Origin: Clostridia bacterium
Lineage (GTDB): Bacteria; Bacillota; Clostridia; Christensenellales; Aristaeellaceae
Length of the DNA: 64,000 nucleotides
Reading direction: 5' to 3'
Assembly: GCA_017524615.1 (NCBI GenBank)
Contig: JAFXVJ010000007.1
Span: 62,001 to 126,000, forward strand
Shown here: piece by piece, positions 17,401-26,140 of the stretch
How positions within the stretch are numbered: the stretch's first letter is position 1
How the letters are laid out: each line of letters opens with the position of its first letter
Position numbers and translations under genes: made by a program
Notes under the pieces: generated by a model
What the model was told of the DNA's origin: nothing
The model's database searches: none
What the model saw: only the letters and a program-made list of their open reading frames with translations

Positions 17401-17985
17401 GGCGCCATCGAGGAGTACGCCGCCACCAAGGAGCGCTTTGACGGCCTCACGGCCCAGCAGCAGGATCTGACCCGGGCGGAGGAGGACCTGCAAACGCTGA
17501 TCGCCCGGCTGCTGTCCCAGATGGAAAAGCAGTTCGTGGCGGAATTTACCAAGCTGGGCGGGTTTTTCAAGGAAACCTTTGCCCGCCTCTTCGGCGGCGG
17601 CCAGGCGGAGCTGCGCCTGACCGATCCGGACGATGCCCTGAACTGCGGCATCGAAATCATCGCCCAGCCCCCGGGAAAGAAGCTGCAATTGCTCAGCCTT
17701 CTGTCCGGCGGCGAGCGGGCGCTGACCGCCATCGCCATCCTGTTCGCCATGCTGAAACTGAAGCCTACGCCGTTTTGCATCCTGGACGAAATCGAAGCGG
17801 CGCTGGACGAGGCCAATATCGGCTATTTTGCCGACTACCTGTCCGAGTACGCCAAAACCACCCAGTTCGTGGTGGTCACCCACCGCAAGGGCACCATGGA
17901 GCGCTGCGACGCCCTGTACGGCGTAACGATGCAGGAGCGGGGGATCAGCGGCATGGTATCGGTGAATCTGCAGGACTATGAGTAA
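14428..17985 (+). CDS. smc: Chromosome segregation protein SMC
   Basis: SMC is the ATPase of the condensin-like complex that compacts and separates chromosomes with ScpA and ScpB. The 1185-residue length is typical. Walker A GPNGSGKS is at 31-38, followed by a long coiled coil, a hinge at about 505-665 (KSVRGVVARLM to GDVMHSGGSMTGG), a return coiled coil, the ABC signature LSGGER near 1092, and Walker B CILDEIEAALDEAN near 1117. It is flanked by rnc and ftsY, as in Bacillus. Several long antisense open frames over this gene are GC-driven shadows. Confidence 0.98.
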   Translation: MRLKKLEINGFKSFADRTEIVFNQGITGIVGPNGSGKSNIGDAVRWVLGEQSARVLRGAKMEDVIFGGTAKRKQASYCEVSLVFDNEDGALKSNFAEVAVTRRVYRNGDSEYYLNKTACRLKDILELFRDTGIGRDGYSLIGQGRIDEILSAKSEDRRQAFEEAAGVMTYRVRKEEAERKLARTRDNLSRVNDILEELGSRVEPLEKQAAVAKEYLELADRLRTLEINIFLIRHDKVKERIFALDQTLEGLRDILLHHEARLNENTHEREQLDEAISLLEEAVAGARREHLAANDLLYGAQAERERTAHLIRSARENLERITAERTEAERKREELQALFDQGEQDARESGDALEKARQELGREQDRLDAFVTDVQEKEQILETHKADILSAMNRLSDVRSQQARQQATCAQMKKRLGEIEQAVKESGDKQQSLVSALRAAESQAAEVEEGLTALKNDAAACEGRLRALTAQTQETAERAQSLNVKYQGDVSRLRLMEEMSREMEGYNQSVRKALAYAQGDKSVRGVVARLMQVPKELETAIDMVLGGALQNIITEDEEAAKRLIDYLRVNRLGRATFLPMTSVTSRVLTRDERRLLSMPGCLGVASELISYAPEYRGVMENLLGRTVIARDLDSGIPIMRAGHHAFRLVTLSGDVMHSGGSMTGGTAQKSAVSLLGREREMKELQKNLEGERKDLAALRDQLTHMQSQREDLKRLRNEAMERVHQEEIAVAREQERVFNAKAELSAAAEQLQRTRAAREQLTESIAEIEQDLARAQSAADSQSIDQEAMNRKTEALQKALFDAREKAETQRDLVTKMRLQYAELSYALDTLQRDKQRRDREMDALSQTLMRLDGEKEERERQIREAEQQLRLQEQDCREQEKQVALCQEKVDGLEARRQEKAARQRECVRLSEEIHQAYDEDSMKLHRTELSRDRADSELKVMTDHIFNTYDLTYASAEEFRAEGKFELGAADKEAAGLRSRIREMGNVNVGAIEEYAATKERFDGLTAQQQDLTRAEEDLQTLIARLLSQMEKQFVAEFTKLGGFFKETFARLFGGGQAELRLTDPDDALNCGIEIIAQPPGKKLQLLSLLSGGERALTAIAILFAMLKLKPTPFCILDEIEAALDEANIGYFADYLSEYAKTTQFVVVTHRKGTMERCDALYGVTMQERGISGMVSVNLQDYE

Positions 17986-18059
17986 CCGGGGCGCGTCGCG
18001 GCGATTGCCGCGCACCACTGCCAATCCTCTTTGAAACGAATATAAAGGAGGCTATCAAC

Positions 18060-18956
18060 ATGGGCTTTTTTCAACGCTTGAAGCAGGGCCTGTTCAAAAC
18101 CAGATCGGGACTCACGGACAAGGTGGACGAGCTGGTGAAAAACACCCGGGAAATCGACGATGATTTCTATGACGAGCTTACCGACATCCTGATCCTGGCG
18201 GATGTGGGCGTGGCCGCCACCACCGACATCATCCAAAAGCTGCAGCAACAGGTGCAGACCCAGAAAATCAAGGACGCGGATCAGGCCCGGGAAATCCTCA
18301 AGCAGATCATCGTGGAGGAAATGAACATTCCCCGGCCGGTGCTGCGCTGGCCCATGGTGATGTTCGTGGTGGGCGTCAACGGCGTAGGGAAAACCACCAC
18401 CATCGGCAAGCTGGCCCTGCGCTTCCAGGAAATCGACCGCACCGTGATGCTGGCCGCGGCCGACACCTTCCGCGCCGCCGCCGACGAGCAGTTGGCCGTG
18501 TGGGCGGAGCGGGCCAACGTGCCCATCATCCGCGGCCAGGAGGGCGGCGACCCCGCTTCCGTGGTGTACGATGCGGTGCAGAGCGCCAAAGCCCGGAAAA
18601 CCGATCTTTTGATCGTTGATACGGCGGGCCGCCTGCACAACAAAAAGAACCTGATGGATGAGCTGTCCAAAATGCGCCGGATCATCGACCGGGAATACCC
18701 GGAGGCGGAAATGCGCTGCATGCTGGTGCTGGACGCCACCACCGGTCAGAACGGCATCCAGCAGGCCAAGCAGTTCAAGGAAGCGGCGGAAATCAACGGC
18801 ATCGTGCTGACCAAGCTGGACGGCACCGCCAAGGGCGGCGTGGCCATCGCCATCCGGAAGGAACTGAATATCCCCGTGTGGTACATCGGCGTGGGCGAGG
18901 GGATCGACGATCTGCAGGCCTTCGACGCCAAGGAATTCGTGAACGCCTTGTTCTGA
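18060..18956 (+). CDS. ftsY: Signal recognition particle receptor FtsY
   Basis: FtsY is the membrane-associated GTPase that receives SRP-ribosome complexes. The 298-residue protein has a short N-terminal helical domain and lacks the long acidic A domain of E. coli. GTPase motifs are GVNGVGKTTT (105-114), DTFRAAADEQL, DTAGRLHNK and TKLDGTAKGG. The ATG at 18060 has AAAGGAGG upstream. It is the last gene of the rnc-smc-ftsY unit; ffh, often next, is not here. A long GC-rich inverted repeat without a T-tract follows the stop. Confidence 0.97.
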   Translation: MGFFQRLKQGLFKTRSGLTDKVDELVKNTREIDDDFYDELTDILILADVGVAATTDIIQKLQQQVQTQKIKDADQAREILKQIIVEEMNIPRPVLRWPMVMFVVGVNGVGKTTTIGKLALRFQEIDRTVMLAAADTFRAAADEQLAVWAERANVPIIRGQEGGDPASVVYDAVQSAKARKTDLLIVDTAGRLHNKKNLMDELSKMRRIIDREYPEAEMRCMLVLDATTGQNGIQQAKQFKEAAEINGIVLTKLDGTAKGGVAIAIRKELNIPVWYIGVGEGIDDLQAFDAKEFVNALF

Positions 18957-19054
18957 ATAAAGGCGGGATGCGAATGGGGAAGAGGGGAAGCGGCAGGCGC
19001 TGCGCGCCAATGAACCCCTCATCCCGTCTGTCCGCCGCGCGATTCCCTGCCAAC

Positions 19055-19083
19055 TTGTCCTTTTCTTCGCTTTATGCTACAAT
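19055..19083 (+). promoter_or_regulatory. Sigma-70 promoter with very short leader
   Basis: TTGTCC (19055-19060) and TACAAT (19078-19083) are 17 bp apart. Transcription would start near 19090, at the ribosome site of the acetyltransferase gene that begins at 19102. Confidence 0.6.
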
Positions 19084-19101
19084 GCCTGAGGTGTCTGCGT
19101 G

Positions 19102-19569
19102 ATGAAGCTGCTGCGGCTGTTTTCCAGAAAACCCATGTTTTCCGATGGGGAGATCGACCTGGTGCTGAGCAATCAGGATGTGGCCGATCCGTCCTGCGGC
19201 ATCGAGGATGGGTATCTCTTTTCCATATATCGGTGCCAAACCCGGGATTATGTGGGGTACGTCAGCCTGCGGCTGGGAGAAAGCCCGGGGCTCTATTATC
19301 TGGGCCATATCGGCTACCGCATCGAGGAGAACCACCGGGGCCACCATTACGCGGAAAAAGCCTGCCGGCTGCTTGAGCCGCTGATCCGGCGGCTGCGCCT
19401 GGGCAGCGTGGTGATCACCGCCAACGTGGAAAACACCGCCTCCCGGAGAACCTGCGAACGGCTGGGCTGTGAACTGGAGCGCATCGCCCCCGTGCCGCCG
19501 GAGCAGCGGACGCTCTGCGCCGGGGCGCTGCAGAAATGCCGCTATATCTGGCGCATGGATCAGCCCTGA
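19102..19569 (+). CDS. GNAT-family N-acetyltransferase
   Basis: The 155-residue protein resembles RimJ/RimL-type acetyltransferases. Its core has YYLGHIGYRIEENHRGHHYAEKAC (acetyl-CoA loop NHRGHHYA) and the later TANVENTASRRTCERLGCEL, which in this family positions the substrate and CoA. The substrate is unknown. ATG at 19102 is chosen with GAGGTG 8 nt upstream; the adjacent GTG at 19099 is the alternative. It has its own promoter and precedes a hydrolase gene by 42 bp. Confidence 0.88.
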   Translation: MKLLRLFSRKPMFSDGEIDLVLSNQDVADPSCGIEDGYLFSIYRCQTRDYVGYVSLRLGESPGLYYLGHIGYRIEENHRGHHYAEKACRLLEPLIRRLRLGSVVITANVENTASRRTCERLGCELERIAPVPPEQRTLCAGALQKCRYIWRMDQP

Positions 19570-19611
19570 TCAACATACAATAGATGGAAGAAGCCGGAAA
19601 GGAGCAAGCCC

Positions 19612-20385
19612 ATGTTTTTGACCGCGAAGGGCGTGAGCATCCACTATGAGCAAAGCGGCGCGACGGGAAAAAACGTGCTGCTGCTTCATGGCTGGGGCTG
19701 CTCTGTGCAGCATTTCGCCCCGATTGCCCAGGAACTGGCGAAGGATAGCCGGGTGACGGCGATCGATTTTCCCGCCCACGGGGAATCGGGCCGCCCGCCG
19801 GAACCCTGGGGCGTGGCGGAGTTTGCCGACTGTGTGAAGGATGTGATCAGCCAGCTGCATCTGGCCCCTTGCGATATCATCGCCCATTCCTTCGGGGGCC
19901 GGGTGGCGCTGTATCTGGCGGCCCACGAGCCGCAATGGGTGAACCGGCTGGTGATCACCGGCGGAGCGGGCATCAAAAAGCCGCAAACGGAAGAGCAGAA
20001 AAGGCGAAGCGAGGAATACCGGAAAAAGAAGCAGACCCTGATGGGGCTGACGAAGCTGCCGCTGTTTGGCGCTATGGCGCAAAAGGGGCTGAAAGCCTTG
20101 CAGGAAAAGTACGGCTCTCCTGACTACAACGCCCTGGACGACGAAATGAAAAAGACCTTTGTGAAGGTGATTTCAGAGGATCTGTCGCCCCTGCTGCCTC
20201 AGATCCAGGCGTCCACGCTGCTGATCTGGGGGGAAAACGACACCGAAACGCCGCTGTGGATGGGCCAGAAGATGGAGAAAGAAATCCCCGACGCGGGCCT
20301 GGTGATTTTTGAAAACGGCGATCATTTCGCCTATTTGCGCCAGTGGCCCCGGTTTGTGACCGTGGTGCGGGCGTTTTTGACGTGA
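19612..20385 (+). CDS. Alpha/beta-fold hydrolase
   Basis: The 257-residue protein has the classic fold. The oxyanion loop is LLHGWGC (residues 24-30), the nucleophile elbow AHSFGG holds Ser, an acid residue follows in the late strand LLIWGENDTETP, and the catalytic His is in FENGDHFAY. A cap region at about 120-185 is charged (KKPQTEEQKRRSEEYRKKK). There is no signal peptide, so it acts in the cytoplasm. Candidate activities are esterase, peptidase or C-C hydrolase, and the sequence does not choose among them. The ATG has GGAAAGGAGC upstream. Confidence 0.88.
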   Translation: MFLTAKGVSIHYEQSGATGKNVLLLHGWGCSVQHFAPIAQELAKDSRVTAIDFPAHGESGRPPEPWGVAEFADCVKDVISQLHLAPCDIIAHSFGGRVALYLAAHEPQWVNRLVITGGAGIKKPQTEEQKRRSEEYRKKKQTLMGLTKLPLFGAMAQKGLKALQEKYGSPDYNALDDEMKKTFVKVISEDLSPLLPQIQASTLLIWGENDTETPLWMGQKMEKEIPDAGLVIFENGDHFAYLRQWPRFVTVVRAFLT

Positions 20386-20492
20386 GGGAAGGGGCGAAGC
20401 ATGGCGTTCCCGCCGGCGCGTTTCGCCCTGCTTCTCTGTTCCGTGACGAACCGTTACCGTAGATCATTGACCAAAGGAGAAAAGGAGAAGGT

Positions 20493-22133
20493 ATGCAAAG
20501 GATTTGGCCGCACCTCCTGCTATGCCTGGCCGAAGCCACCGCCATGGTGCTGGCGGCCCGTGGTCTGCTGCACTATTTTCAATTGGAAAGCTATCAGTTC
20601 CGGGGTTATTTCAAAACTGTTTCGCGGCAATGGCGCAAAGCGTGGCTGCCGGGACTGATACTCGGAATCGGATTTGCGGTCTGCTGCGTCCCGGTGATCC
20701 TGCTGGGGAAGGGGAGCTATCCACCGCCGGCTTTTATCATGCTCGCGGCTGTGCAGGCGCTGCTGGGTTTTCTGCTGTACAGGCAGGCGGTGAAAACGCC
20801 GCAGAAAAAGAAATTCGTCATGACCGCCCGGATGAAGCGGCTGTACGCCGTCCTGGCGCTGGTCTGCGCCGGCGCTGTGGGCCTGAATATCTGGATCGCC
20901 GTGCGCCGCTGCGGTTTGGCCATGGAGGATCCAAGCGGCGCATGGGAAGCGTGCCTGTGGTATATCCGCCCCTCCCTGTTCCTGCCGTTGCTGACGGCGC
21001 TGGCGGGGCTGATCGCCTGGCCCATCGAGCGGCTGATCTTCCGCCTGTATTTCAGGGACGCGGAAAAGAAGCTGCTGGAAAACCCCCGGCTGATCCGCAT
21101 CGGCATCACGGGCAGCTACGGGAAAACCTCCACCAAATTCATCCTGGCGGAGATCCTGGGGCAGAAATACAACGTGCTGGCCACCCCCGCTTCCTTCAAC
21201 ACCCCCATGGGCGTCACCCGCATCATCCGGGAGCGGCTGAGCCCCTCCCACCAGGTGTTCATTGGGGAAATGGGCGCGCGGCACGTGGGGGAGATCAAGG
21301 AACTGTCCCATTTGGTGCACCCGCAAATCGGCATTCTGACCGCCGTGGGGCCCCAGCATTTGGATACGTTCAAAACCGTCGAGCGAATCGAGAAAACAAA
21401 ATATGAATTGATCGACGCCCTGCCGCAGGACGGGCTGGCGGTTTTCCTGCATGACGGCGGCATCGTGAGCAAATTATATGAAAAGACGGAGAAGCCCAAA
21501 ATGCTAGCGGGACGGGAAAACGCCGACGCCTGGGCCACGGACATATCGGTTTCGCCCAGCGGCAGCCATTTCACCCTGCATCTGCTGGGCTGGGAGCCGT
21601 TCCCGTGCGAAACCGTGCTGCTGGGCCGTCACAACATCGGCAATATCCTGGCTGCCTGCTGCGTGGCGAAGCATCTGGGCCTGAACCGGGAACAGATCAA
21701 GCGGGGCATTCAGCAGCTGAAGCCCGTGGAGCACCGGCTGCAATTGCTGAAAACCGCCGGAGGCGTGACGGTGATCGACGACGCCTTCAACACCAACCCC
21801 ACCTCCAGCAAGGAAGCGCTGGCGGTGCTTTCCTCCTTCCCGGGCCGTAGGGTGATCGTTACCCCCGGCATGGTGGAATTGGGCCCGGAAGAAGAAAAAT
21901 TCAATGAAGAATTCGGCCGGGCCATGGCGGAGTGCGTGGACGTGGCTGTGCTGGTGGGCAAAAAGCACACCGCACCCATCAGGGCGGGGCTGGAGGCAAC
22001 GGGCTTCCCAACGGAACACATCCATACCGCCGCCGGCCTGGATGAGGCCATCCGCATCGTGAACGGCATCCTGCGGCCCGGCGACGTGGTGATGTATGAA
22101 AACGATCTGCCGGATCATTACAGCGAATCCTGA
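20493..22133 (+). CDS. Membrane-anchored Mur ligase family protein (MurF-like)
   Basis: The 546-residue protein has an N-terminal membrane part with about four segments (residues 5-25, 51-70, 78-95, 113-135, and perhaps 160-180), then a Mur-ligase domain from about 200. The ATP loop is GSYGKTST (207-214), and the central domain has FNTPMGVTRII, GEMGARHVGEI and the IDDAFNTNPTS motif typical of MurF-type ligases. MurF adds D-Ala-D-Ala to the UDP-MurNAc peptide. The ddl and alr genes directly downstream make the D-Ala-D-Ala substrate, supporting a cell-wall role. The membrane fusion is not in standard MurF; this could be a second MurF or a different amide ligase. The ATG follows AAAGGAGAAGGT. 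Confidence 0.85.
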   Translation: MQRIWPHLLLCLAEATAMVLAARGLLHYFQLESYQFRGYFKTVSRQWRKAWLPGLILGIGFAVCCVPVILLGKGSYPPPAFIMLAAVQALLGFLLYRQAVKTPQKKKFVMTARMKRLYAVLALVCAGAVGLNIWIAVRRCGLAMEDPSGAWEACLWYIRPSLFLPLLTALAGLIAWPIERLIFRLYFRDAEKKLLENPRLIRIGITGSYGKTSTKFILAEILGQKYNVLATPASFNTPMGVTRIIRERLSPSHQVFIGEMGARHVGEIKELSHLVHPQIGILTAVGPQHLDTFKTVERIEKTKYELIDALPQDGLAVFLHDGGIVSKLYEKTEKPKMLAGRENADAWATDISVSPSGSHFTLHLLGWEPFPCETVLLGRHNIGNILAACCVAKHLGLNREQIKRGIQQLKPVEHRLQLLKTAGGVTVIDDAFNTNPTSSKEALAVLSSFPGRRVIVTPGMVELGPEEEKFNEEFGRAMAECVDVAVLVGKKHTAPIRAGLEATGFPTEHIHTAAGLDEAIRIVNGILRPGDVVMYENDLPDHYSES

Positions 22134-22258
22134 CAGGCTGAATCCGGAGGAATGGGCCCGGAGCATCTGCATGGCTATTTTTGCAGGGGAGATGGAAAAA
22201 ACCGTTCATGGACATCCAAAGAACGGCTTTTCCCGGATGGCTCCCAAAAGGAGGAACG

Positions 22259-23470
22259 ATGACAAAAATCCAATTGGGCGTGGCTTTCGGCAGCCGCACC
22301 TGCGAGCATGAGGTATCCATCATCAGCGCGGTGCAGCTGATGTGGAACGTGAACCGGGAGAAGTACGACGTGATCCCCGTGTACATCAGCCAGAAGGGCG
22401 AATGGTTCACCGGGGAGCCGCTGAAGGATATCAAAACCTTCACGCCCTTTGATCCGTTTCGAAAAGGCATCCTGCCGGTGCACCTGGATTTGACCGCGGG
22501 CTCCGGGGCGCTTTTGCATTACGTCCCGCCCAAGGGATTGCTGGGCGGCGGGAAGGAAGAGGTGGTGGCCCGGCTGGACGCGGTGATCCCGGTGATGCAC
22601 GGCCTGCACGGGGAGGACGGCTCCCTCCAGGGCGTCCTGGAGCTGGCGGGCATCCCTTATTCCTCCACGGGGGTCACAGGCTCCGCGGTGGGCATGGATA
22701 AAATCGTCATGAAGCAGTTTTTCCGGGGCTGCGGTTTCCCCGTGCTGCCGGATTGCGCGATGACCCGCACGGAATTTGAGCGGGACGCTGAAGCCGCCAT
22801 GAACAAAGTGGAAGCGGCGCTGCCCTATCCCGTGTTTGTCAAGCCTGCGTGCCTGGGCTCGTCCATCGGCGTCAGCCGGGCGGACGGGCGGGAGAAACTG
22901 CGCGGCGCCCTGGAATTGGCTTTCTCCTACGATCGCCGGGTGCTGATCGAGCAGGGGCTGGATCGTCCCATCGAGGTGAACTGCTCGGTGCTGGGGTTTG
23001 ACGGGGAAAGCAAAGCCTCGGTGCTGGAAATGCCCAACAGCGGCGAGGGATTCCTGGACTTTTCCGAAAAATACCTGGCGGGCAGCGGCGGCAGCAAGGG
23101 CATGGCCAGCCTGAAGCGCATCGTGCCCGCGCCCATTGGGGATGAGATGACGCAGACCCTGCAGGCCCTGTCCCGGCAGGTGTTCGACGCCATGGACTGC
23201 AAGGGCGTGGTGCGCATCGACTACATGCTGGACCGCCACAGCGACCGCTATTACATCACCGAAATCAACACCATCCCGGGCTCTTTGGCCTATTATCTGT
23301 GGCAGGAAACGGGCATGCCCTACAGTCAGCTCATTGATGAAATGGTGGACTGTGCCCTGCGGGCTCACCGGGAAAAGGAGCGCAATTCCTTTGCCTTTAC
23401 CTCCGACATCCTGTCCGGCGTGCAGCTGGGCGGCGCGAAAGGGGCCAAAGGCGGCAAGCTGAAGCTGTAA
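22259..23470 (+). CDS. ddl: D-alanine--D-alanine ligase
   Basis: Ddl joins two D-alanines using ATP, forming the dipeptide used by MurF. The 403-residue protein begins QLGVAFGSRTCEHEVSIISA, includes MHGLHGEDGSLQGVLELAGIPYSSTGV, the ATP-grasp region VFVKPACLGSSIGVSR and the metal-binding end ITEINTIPGS. The start is the ATG at 22259, preceded by AAAGGAGGAACG. The serine in SSTGV rather than a lactate-type motif is consistent with D-Ala-D-Ala, not D-Ala-D-Lac, specificity, although I would not rest on this. The protein is somewhat longer than usual because of a loop around residues 55-85. alr follows after 12 bp. Confidence 0.95.
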   Translation: MTKIQLGVAFGSRTCEHEVSIISAVQLMWNVNREKYDVIPVYISQKGEWFTGEPLKDIKTFTPFDPFRKGILPVHLDLTAGSGALLHYVPPKGLLGGGKEEVVARLDAVIPVMHGLHGEDGSLQGVLELAGIPYSSTGVTGSAVGMDKIVMKQFFRGCGFPVLPDCAMTRTEFERDAEAAMNKVEAALPYPVFVKPACLGSSIGVSRADGREKLRGALELAFSYDRRVLIEQGLDRPIEVNCSVLGFDGESKASVLEMPNSGEGFLDFSEKYLAGSGGSKGMASLKRIVPAPIGDEMTQTLQALSRQVFDAMDCKGVVRIDYMLDRHSDRYYITEINTIPGSLAYYLWQETGMPYSQLIDEMVDCALRAHREKERNSFAFTSDILSGVQLGGAKGAKGGKLKL

Positions 23471-23482
23471 CGGAGGCAGATT

Positions 23483-24604
23483 TTGCAGTATCGCGGAACG
23501 TATATTCGGGTGGATCTGGACGCCATCGCGCACAACGCCCGGGCGCTGAAAGCGTCTGTCGCGCCCACGCCCCACATGATGGCGGTGGTGAAGGCCAACG
23601 CCTATGGCCACGGACTGGTGCCGGTGGCGGAAACGGCCCTGAAAAACGGGGCGGACTGGCTGGGCGTAGCCATTCCAGAGGAGGGGGAGACCCTGCGCCA
23701 GGCGGGGATCACCGCGCCGATCCTGGTGCTGGGCGCCGTCAACCGAAGGGGCGCGGAGGCCAGCGCGCGGTGGGGCCTGACCCAAACCGTGTTTGACCCG
23801 GAACGGGTGCGGATGCTGGAGGACGCGGCGGCCCTGCAGCAAAAGACCGTCAGCGTGCACCTCAAATGCGACACTGGCATGGGCCGCATCGGCGTGCGCA
23901 CAGCGCAGGAGGCCCGGGCGGTGCTGGATGAAATCGGCCGCTGCTCCCACGTGCGCCTGACCGGCGCGTTCACCCACTTCGCCGACGCGGACGGGGAGGA
24001 CGACGCCTATTCCCTGGAACAGATCCGGCGGTTTGATTCCCTGCGTGCCGTGCTGCCCCGGGATCTTCTGATCCATGCGGCGGCCAGCGCCGCGGGCCAG
24101 CGCTACCCCCAGGCCCGGTACGATATGGTGCGGGAGGGCATCGCCCTGTACGGCTGCGCGCCGGTCAACGGATGCCCGGCCCTGCGGCCCGCCCTGAGCT
24201 GGCATACCGAAATCGTGTTCGTCAAAACCGTACCGGCGGGGGCCTGCGTCAGCTATGGGTGCACCTGGCGGGCCCCAAAGGAGGCCCGTGTGGCCACGCT
24301 GCCGGTGGGCTACGGCGATGGATACCATCGGGCCTTATCCGGCAAAGCGTTCGTGCTCATCGGCGGCCATCGCTGCCCCGTGATCGGCCGGGTGTGCATG
24401 GATCAGATCATGGCGGATGTGACCGACGCGCCGGAAAATGCTTGCCGGATCGGCGCGCCTGTGGTATTATTGGGGCGGCAGGGGAGCGAAACCATCACCG
24501 CGGAAGAGCTGGCTGCCTGGGCAGGCACCATCAGCTATGAAATGCTGCTGGCCGCCACGGCCCGGGTACCCGTGATGTTCGGCCCGTCGCCCGCGGCGGA
24601 GTGA
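23483..24604 (+). CDS. alr: Alanine racemase
   Basis: Alr converts L-alanine to D-alanine with PLP. The 373-residue protein has the PLP lysine in VKANAYGHG (K37) and the second catalytic residue in SYGCTW (Tyr258), followed by VATLPVGYGDGYHR. The start is TTG at 23483, with CGGAGG at 23471-23476 giving normal spacing. It closes the murF-like, ddl, alr cell-wall unit. The 155-bp gap downstream shows no terminator with a clear T-tract. Confidence 0.96.
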   Translation: MQYRGTYIRVDLDAIAHNARALKASVAPTPHMMAVVKANAYGHGLVPVAETALKNGADWLGVAIPEEGETLRQAGITAPILVLGAVNRRGAEASARWGLTQTVFDPERVRMLEDAAALQQKTVSVHLKCDTGMGRIGVRTAQEARAVLDEIGRCSHVRLTGAFTHFADADGEDDAYSLEQIRRFDSLRAVLPRDLLIHAAASAAGQRYPQARYDMVREGIALYGCAPVNGCPALRPALSWHTEIVFVKTVPAGACVSYGCTWRAPKEARVATLPVGYGDGYHRALSGKAFVLIGGHRCPVIGRVCMDQIMADVTDAPENACRIGAPVVLLGRQGSETITAEELAAWAGTISYEMLLAATARVPVMFGPSPAAE

Positions 24605-24759
24605 TGCGTTTGCCCGATAAAGGCCATCCGCCTTGCCGGTCTTTTTCCGCTCCGGCCTGAGCCGGAACGAAAATCCATTCCAAATCCTTTGACGTTTTGA
24701 TCTGAGAAACAGACAGGTACAGCAGAGCCTTCTATAAGGACGGACAAAAGGGGACAGCT

Positions 24760-25572
24760 ATGCAGAATCAGGCAAAAAAGAACAAGAACAAAACATTGGT
24801 GTACAAGCCTTATCAGAAGGGCATCTGGCATAGCGGCCTGGCCGTAAAAAAGGGCCTGAAGCTGCTGGCGTATTTCGCGCTGTTCGCATTCATTTATCTG
24901 GTGCCGGGCAGCGCCCTGCAATTTGACAGCGTCATCCTGCGCGTGCTGTTCAATCTGGTGATGGTGCTGATCTGCGCCGCCATCATTTATGTGGACGGCG
25001 CGCGCCTGGGCGAAAACGAAGTGGCTTACGGGGAAATCGTTTACAACCGCCGGGAAGCGGGCGGAGAGGTGAGCCGGAAAGACCTGGAGAGCTGCTATCA
25101 TCCCTTCAAGGGTGTGTTCATCATGCTGCTGGCCGCCATTCCCCTGGCGCTGCTGGCCCTGCCCCACGCGATCCTGGCGGAAAAGCAGGTGTACGTTCTG
25201 CAGGCGCTGCCCTCCTGGCTCACCCGTTCCATGGGCAACAACGAGGAAATCATGGCCCCCCTGCAGTATTACCAGACGGATATCAGCGTGGGCGCCCTGG
25301 ATATTCTGCACATCGTGATCCGGCTTTTGACCTTCCCCTTCGTGAATGTGGCCAGCACCAGCAGCGCGGACGCAGTGCTGATGGTGGACAGGCTGAGCCC
25401 CATTCTGTGCTGGCTGCCCGCCGCCGCTTTTCCCATGGGGTATTGGACCGGCCCCCGAAACCGGGCCCAGATCCACGGGAATATCAAAACCAACCGCAAG
25501 CGCTACAACAGCCGGCAGCGGAAAGCCGCCAAGGCCCGGAACCGTACGGAAAAGAAGAACGAGTTGATTTGA
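24760..25572 (+). CDS. Hypothetical integral membrane protein
   Basis: The 270-residue protein has about four membrane segments (near residues 31-47, 55-75, 120-142 and 210-230), a Lys-rich N-terminus and a strongly basic tail (NRKRYNSRQRKAAKARNRTEKKN). I do not recognise a family. Basic ends and positive-inside logic put both termini in the cytoplasm. It starts after AAAAGGGGACAGCT and ends 1 bp before rsmD, so it is probably co-transcribed with rsmD and coaD. The tail could contact nucleic acid or ribosomes, but that is only a guess from charge. Confidence 0.75.
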   Translation: MQNQAKKNKNKTLVYKPYQKGIWHSGLAVKKGLKLLAYFALFAFIYLVPGSALQFDSVILRVLFNLVMVLICAAIIYVDGARLGENEVAYGEIVYNRREAGGEVSRKDLESCYHPFKGVFIMLLAAIPLALLALPHAILAEKQVYVLQALPSWLTRSMGNNEEIMAPLQYYQTDISVGALDILHIVIRLLTFPFVNVASTSSADAVLMVDRLSPILCWLPAAAFPMGYWTGPRNRAQIHGNIKTNRKRYNSRQRKAAKARNRTEKKNELI

Positions 25573-25573
25573 A

Positions 25574-26140
25574 ATGCTGCGGATCATTGCCGGTGAAATG
25601 CGCTCCCGGAGGCTGAAATCGCCGGAGGGCATGGATACCCGCCCCACCCTGGATCGGGTGAGGGAATCCCTGTTTTCCATCCTGCAAAACGAGGTGAGAG
25701 GCGCCCGGGTGCTGGATCTGTACGCTGGCAGCGGGGCCCTGGCCCTGGAGGCGCTGAGCCGGGGGGCGGAAAAAGCCGTGCTGGTGGACTGCGCGCCCCG
25801 GGCGTGCCAGGCCATTCGGGAGAATATCGAGGCGCTGGGCTGTCAGGATCGGGCGACGCTCCTGCATATGAAGGATACGGCTGCCCTGGATGCCCTGGCC
25901 CGGGCGGGCGAATCCTTTGACCTGATTTTTCTGGATCCCCCCTATCGCATGGATCCCGCTCCCATCTGCGCCGCACTGGCGGAAAAGGGGCTGCTGAGCC
26001 GGGATGGCGTGATCGTAACGGAGCACAGCCGGGAGCGGACGCCCGATGTGCCGCTGCCCCTGGCGCTGTCCGATCGGCGGAATTATGGCATCGTGGGGCT
26101 GAGCTTTTATCGTTGGTCAGGAGAGGAAGAGGCGAAATGA
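25574..26140 (+). CDS. rsmD: 16S rRNA (guanine(966)-N2)-methyltransferase
   Basis: RsmD methylates G966 of 16S rRNA in the small subunit. The 188-residue protein starts MLRIIAGEMRSRRLKSPEG, has the substrate segment TRPTLDRVRESLFSIL, the SAM-binding VLDLYAGSGALALEALSRGA, and the catalytic DPPY motif in LIFLDPPYRM. Its stop overlaps the coaD start (ATGA), a pairing seen in many bacteria. Confidence 0.96.
   Translation: MLRIIAGEMRSRRLKSPEGMDTRPTLDRVRESLFSILQNEVRGARVLDLYAGSGALALEALSRGAEKAVLVDCAPRACQAIRENIEALGCQDRATLLHMKDTAALDALARAGESFDLIFLDPPYRMDPAPICAALAEKGLLSRDGVIVTEHSRERTPDVPLPLALSDRRNYGIVGLSFYRWSGEEEAK

Noticed and set aside
18957-19050. Terminator after ftsY
   Set aside because: A long GC-rich inverted repeat exists, but the stem is interrupted and no T-tract follows.
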